Shown piece after piece: positions 4,207-6,343 of a stretch of DNA of 6,343 bases. Position 1 is the stretch's first letter. Each line of letters opens with the position of its first letter. Origin of the DNA: Proteobacteria bacterium UBA1847 (GTDB lineage: Bacteria > Pseudomonadota > Gammaproteobacteria > Steroidobacterales > Woeseiaceae); NCBI GenBank assembly GCA_002338605.1, contig DDIP01000409.1, forward strand, positions 4,204-10,546, in the 5' to 3' direction. The notes under the pieces were generated by a model that saw only the letters and a program-made list of their open reading frames with translations, did no database searches and was not told the origin of the DNA. A program made the translations under genes and the position numbers.

Positions 4207-6150
4207 GTGGCAAGTAAATCCCTTGACGTTATTTGCCTGGGACGCGCCGCCGTCGACTTGTATGGCGACCAGATCGGCGGGCGACTGGAAGACATGCAGA
4301 GTTTTTCCAAGTACCTCGGTGGCTCGTCGGCAAACCTGGCAGCGGGCCTTGCGAGACTTGGCACCCGGTCCGCTATGCTGGTTCGCGTTGGCGACGAGCA
4401 AATGGGGCGATTTGTCAGGGAAGCGCTCGCCAAAGAAGGCGTCGATGTCAGCCACGTCACGACCGACCCGGATCGCCTGACCGCGCTGGTCATTCTCGGC
4501 ATCGCCGACAGGAATTCGTTCCCGCACATTTTTTATCGGGAAAACTGTGCCGATATGGCGACGTGTGCCGAGGATGTGGACGAAGCTTTCATCGCATCGA
4601 GCCGCGCGCTCTCCATAACCGGTACGCATCTCTCAACCGACGTCACCTACGGTGCTGTCCGGCAGGCAGTATCGTTTGCCAAAGCGAACGATACCCGGGT
4701 GATTCTGGACATCGACTACCGGCCGGTTCTCTGGGGCCTGACGGCGGCGGGCAGTGGCGAGGAACGATACATCGAGTCCGCCGTTGTGACTGAACGGATC
4801 CAGTCCATGCTGGGGGAGTTCGACCTGTTGGTCGGCACCGAAGAGGAAATCTGCATTGCCGGCGGCGACCCTGATGTCTACTCGTCATTGCTGGCCATTC
4901 GTGAACTCTCAGCGGCGACGATAGTGCTGAAACGCGGTGCGTTGGGTTGTGTGGTATTTGAGGGCGATATCCCGGCGGCAATCGATGACGGCATTGCAGT
5001 GCCCGGCGTCCAGGTCGAAGTCCTGAATACGCTGGGAGCTGGAGACGCTTTCCTGAGCGGCTTCCTGCATGCCTGGCTTGACGACCAAAGCATCGAAGAC
5101 TGTTGCCGGTCGGGGAACGCCTGTGGCGCGCTGGTCGTATCACGGCACGGCTGCACGCCCGCCATGCCGACACGAATTGAGCTTTCCGACTACCTGGAAC
5201 GCGCCGCAACGATTGCGCGCCCGGACAAGGACCAGCGCATTCAGTATCTCCACGAAGCGACGACACGACGCGCCATATCGAGCCCCTTGTTCGTACTCGC
5301 TTTCGACCATCGCAAGCAGCTCGAAGAAATGGTCGTTTCAACAGACCCGCCGGCGGAGAGAATATCCGCGTTCAAGTCACTGGTCTGCGACGCTGCGCTG
5401 AAGGTTGCCGATGAACTCGCCGATGAGACCAGCCTCGGCGTCATCGTCGACGAGCGCTACGGGGAGTCCGTGCTCGCCAGAATGAGTGCCCGGCAATGCT
5501 GGATCGGCCGTCCGGTTGAAGTACCCGGCTCTTGCCCGCTTGAGCTCGATCCGCGCAACAACATGGGCGTGCCACTTTTGCACTGGCCAGCGTCGCATGT
5601 CGTAAAGTGCCTGGTGTTCTACCACCCTGACGACGATATTCAACTTCGGCTGCAACAGGAAGATCGAGTACGCCAACTCTATGCAGACTGCAGGGACTTG
5701 GGACGCGAACTGCTACTGGAAATCATCGCAAGCTCCAAAGGCCAGCCCTGCGACGATTCAACCATCCCCAATGTGATGCGCAGGTTTTACAATCTTGGTG
5801 TTCTGCCAGCCTGGTGGAAGCTGGAATCGCAAACGGCAGCAGCCTGGAATGAAATCGGGTCTGTCATCAATGAATTTGATCCACTGTGCCATGGCGTGCT
5901 CGTTCTTGGCCTCGATGCGCCGGAAGCCGAGATGAAAGAAAGTTTTCGAATCGCGGCACCCAACCCCGTTTGCAAGGGGTTTGCCGTTGGCCGGAGTATC
6001 TTCGGCGATGTGGCGCGACAATGGTTTGACGGTCAACTGGATGACCAGTCGGCAATTGACCGTGTAGCGGAAAACTACAAGACCATGATTCGATTCTGGC
6101 AGGAGGCCGCGAGCAGCACCAGCGACGACGAGAGACAGGCCACCGGGTAA
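4207..6150 (+). CDS. iolC: 5-dehydro-2-deoxygluconokinase fused to DUF2090 (probable aldolase)
   Basis: The 647-residue protein joins two domains. Residues about 5-320 are a PfkB/ribokinase-family kinase: GGSSANLAAGLARLG starts at G38, and NTLGAGDAFLSGF carries the catalytic base D280. It phosphorylates 5-dehydro-2-deoxygluconate at O6. Residues about 355-640 are DUF2090: FVLAFDHRKQ at 362-371, VVKCLVFYHPDD at 465-476, WWKLESQ with K538, VLGLDAPE at 566-573 and KGFAVGRSIF from K590. DUF2090 resembles TIM-barrel class I aldolases and in Pseudomonadota this fusion is proposed to be both kinase and the next enzyme, 5-dehydro-2-deoxyphosphogluconate aldolase; K467 and K538 are candidate Schiff-base lysines (inference). 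GTG at 4207 is chosen because AAGG (4193-4196) lies ten bases upstream and the kinase homology begins just after. The ATG at 4060 would overlap iolB by 142 bases. iolD follows after five bases. Confidence 0.93.
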   Translation: MASKSLDVICLGRAAVDLYGDQIGGRLEDMQSFSKYLGGSSANLAAGLARLGTRSAMLVRVGDEQMGRFVREALAKEGVDVSHVTTDPDRLTALVILGIADRNSFPHIFYRENCADMATCAEDVDEAFIASSRALSITGTHLSTDVTYGAVRQAVSFAKANDTRVILDIDYRPVLWGLTAAGSGEERYIESAVVTERIQSMLGEFDLLVGTEEEICIAGGDPDVYSSLLAIRELSAATIVLKRGALGCVVFEGDIPAAIDDGIAVPGVQVEVLNTLGAGDAFLSGFLHAWLDDQSIEDCCRSGNACGALVVSRHGCTPAMPTRIELSDYLERAATIARPDKDQRIQYLHEATTRRAISSPLFVLAFDHRKQLEEMVVSTDPPAERISAFKSLVCDAALKVADELADETSLGVIVDERYGESVLARMSARQCWIGRPVEVPGSCPLELDPRNNMGVPLLHWPASHVVKCLVFYHPDDDIQLRLQQEDRVRQLYADCRDLGRELLLEIIASSKGQPCDDSTIPNVMRRFYNLGVLPAWWKLESQTAAAWNEIGSVINEFDPLCHGVLVLGLDAPEAEMKESFRIAAPNPVCKGFAVGRSIFGDVARQWFDGQLDDQSAIDRVAENYKTMIRFWQEAASSTSDDERQATG

Positions 6151-6155
6151 GCCAA

Positions 6156-6343
6156 ATGAAAACACGACTGACAATGGCGCAGGCACTGGTTCGTTTTCTG
6201 TGCGCACAATATACGGAACACAATGGTGAGCGAGTCCGGCTGCTCGGCGGCGTATTCGCAATCTTCGGTCATGGCAATGTCGCTGGTCTCGGCGAGGCGC
6301 TGGAAGATGTCGGTGACGAGCTGCCTGTTTTTCGTGCGCACAA
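6156..6343 (+). CDS. iolD: 3D-(3,5/4)-trihydroxycyclohexane-1,2-dione hydrolase, N-terminal fragment
   Basis: This is the first 62 codons of a gene cut by the window end. The product begins MKTRLTMAQALVRFLCAQYT and continues GGVFAIFGHGNVAGLGEALE at residues 31-50, the highly characteristic N-terminus of IolD. IolD is a thiamine-diphosphate enzyme that opens the cyclic dione made by IolE to give 5-deoxy-D-glucuronate, the IolB substrate. Full-length family members are about 600-650 residues, so roughly nine tenths is missing, including the C-terminal cofactor-binding domain. The ATG at 6156 is five bases after the iolC stop; GGGTAAG at 6145-6151 is a weak ribosome binding site overlapping that stop, suggesting coupled translation. 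No frameshift is seen in the visible part. Confidence 0.93.
   Translation, partial: MKTRLTMAQALVRFLCAQYTEHNGERVRLLGGVFAIFGHGNVAGLGEALEDVGDELPVFRAH

Noticed and set aside
3612..4217. Plus-strand open frame of 201 codons overlapping iolB
   Set aside because: It lies within iolB in another frame, has low-complexity Arg/Thr/Ile content and no domain; iolB in the correct frame has strong motifs.
4643..5341. Minus-strand open frame of 232 codons opposite iolC
   Set aside because: The arginine- and proline-rich product is what antisense reading of a GC-rich gene gives, and the plus strand here is a clear PfkB kinase.
1..6343. Searched for mobile elements, CRISPR arrays, tRNA or rRNA genes and frameshifted genes
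   Set aside because: No transposase or integrase motifs, direct-repeat arrays, tRNA-like folds or broken frames were seen; the window reads as an intact metabolic cluster.

Overview
The window carries most of a myo-inositol catabolism (iol) cluster, with every gene on the + strand. The gene content points to a bacterium of the Pseudomonadota: an RpiR-type regulator rather than the DeoR-type IolR of Bacillus, and an IolC kinase fused to a C-terminal DUF2090 domain. The coding regions are moderately GC-rich by eye, while the two long non-coding stretches are AT-rich. I cannot assign a genus.

Layout: 1-248 is an AT-rich control region with several inverted repeats. 249-1109 encodes an RpiR/SIS regulator (iolR-like). 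1113-2099 encodes inositol 2-dehydrogenase (iolG-like). 2100-2251 is a second control region built around a large imperfect inverted repeat. 2252-3385 encodes a second, longer Gfo/Idh/MocA oxidoreductase. 3398-4201 encodes IolB. 4207-6150 encodes the IolC-DUF2090 fusion. 6156-6343 is the start of iolD, cut by the window end. Within each block the genes lie 3 to 12 bases apart, so the likely transcription units are iolR-iolG and oxidoreductase-iolB-iolC-iolD (continuing), possibly joined by read-through.

Pathway: IolG oxidises myo-inositol to scyllo-inosose (2-keto-myo-inositol). IolE, not in the window, dehydrates it. IolD hydrolyses the cyclic dione to 5-deoxyglucuronate. IolB isomerises that to 5-dehydro-2-deoxygluconate, and the IolC kinase domain phosphorylates it. 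The fused DUF2090 domain probably performs the following aldol cleavage to dihydroxyacetone phosphate and malonate semialdehyde. The second oxidoreductase probably feeds another inositol isomer or a related sugar into the route. IolE, IolA, an inosose isomerase and a transporter are not seen and may lie outside.

The most interesting signal is regulatory. A 16-bp element close to TGAAA-N6-TTYCA occurs three times upstream of iolR and twice, in opposite orientations, in the 2100-2251 gap. This suggests one regulator controlling both promoters. The enzymes themselves form a recognisable pathway, and I see no evidence of a wholly new system.
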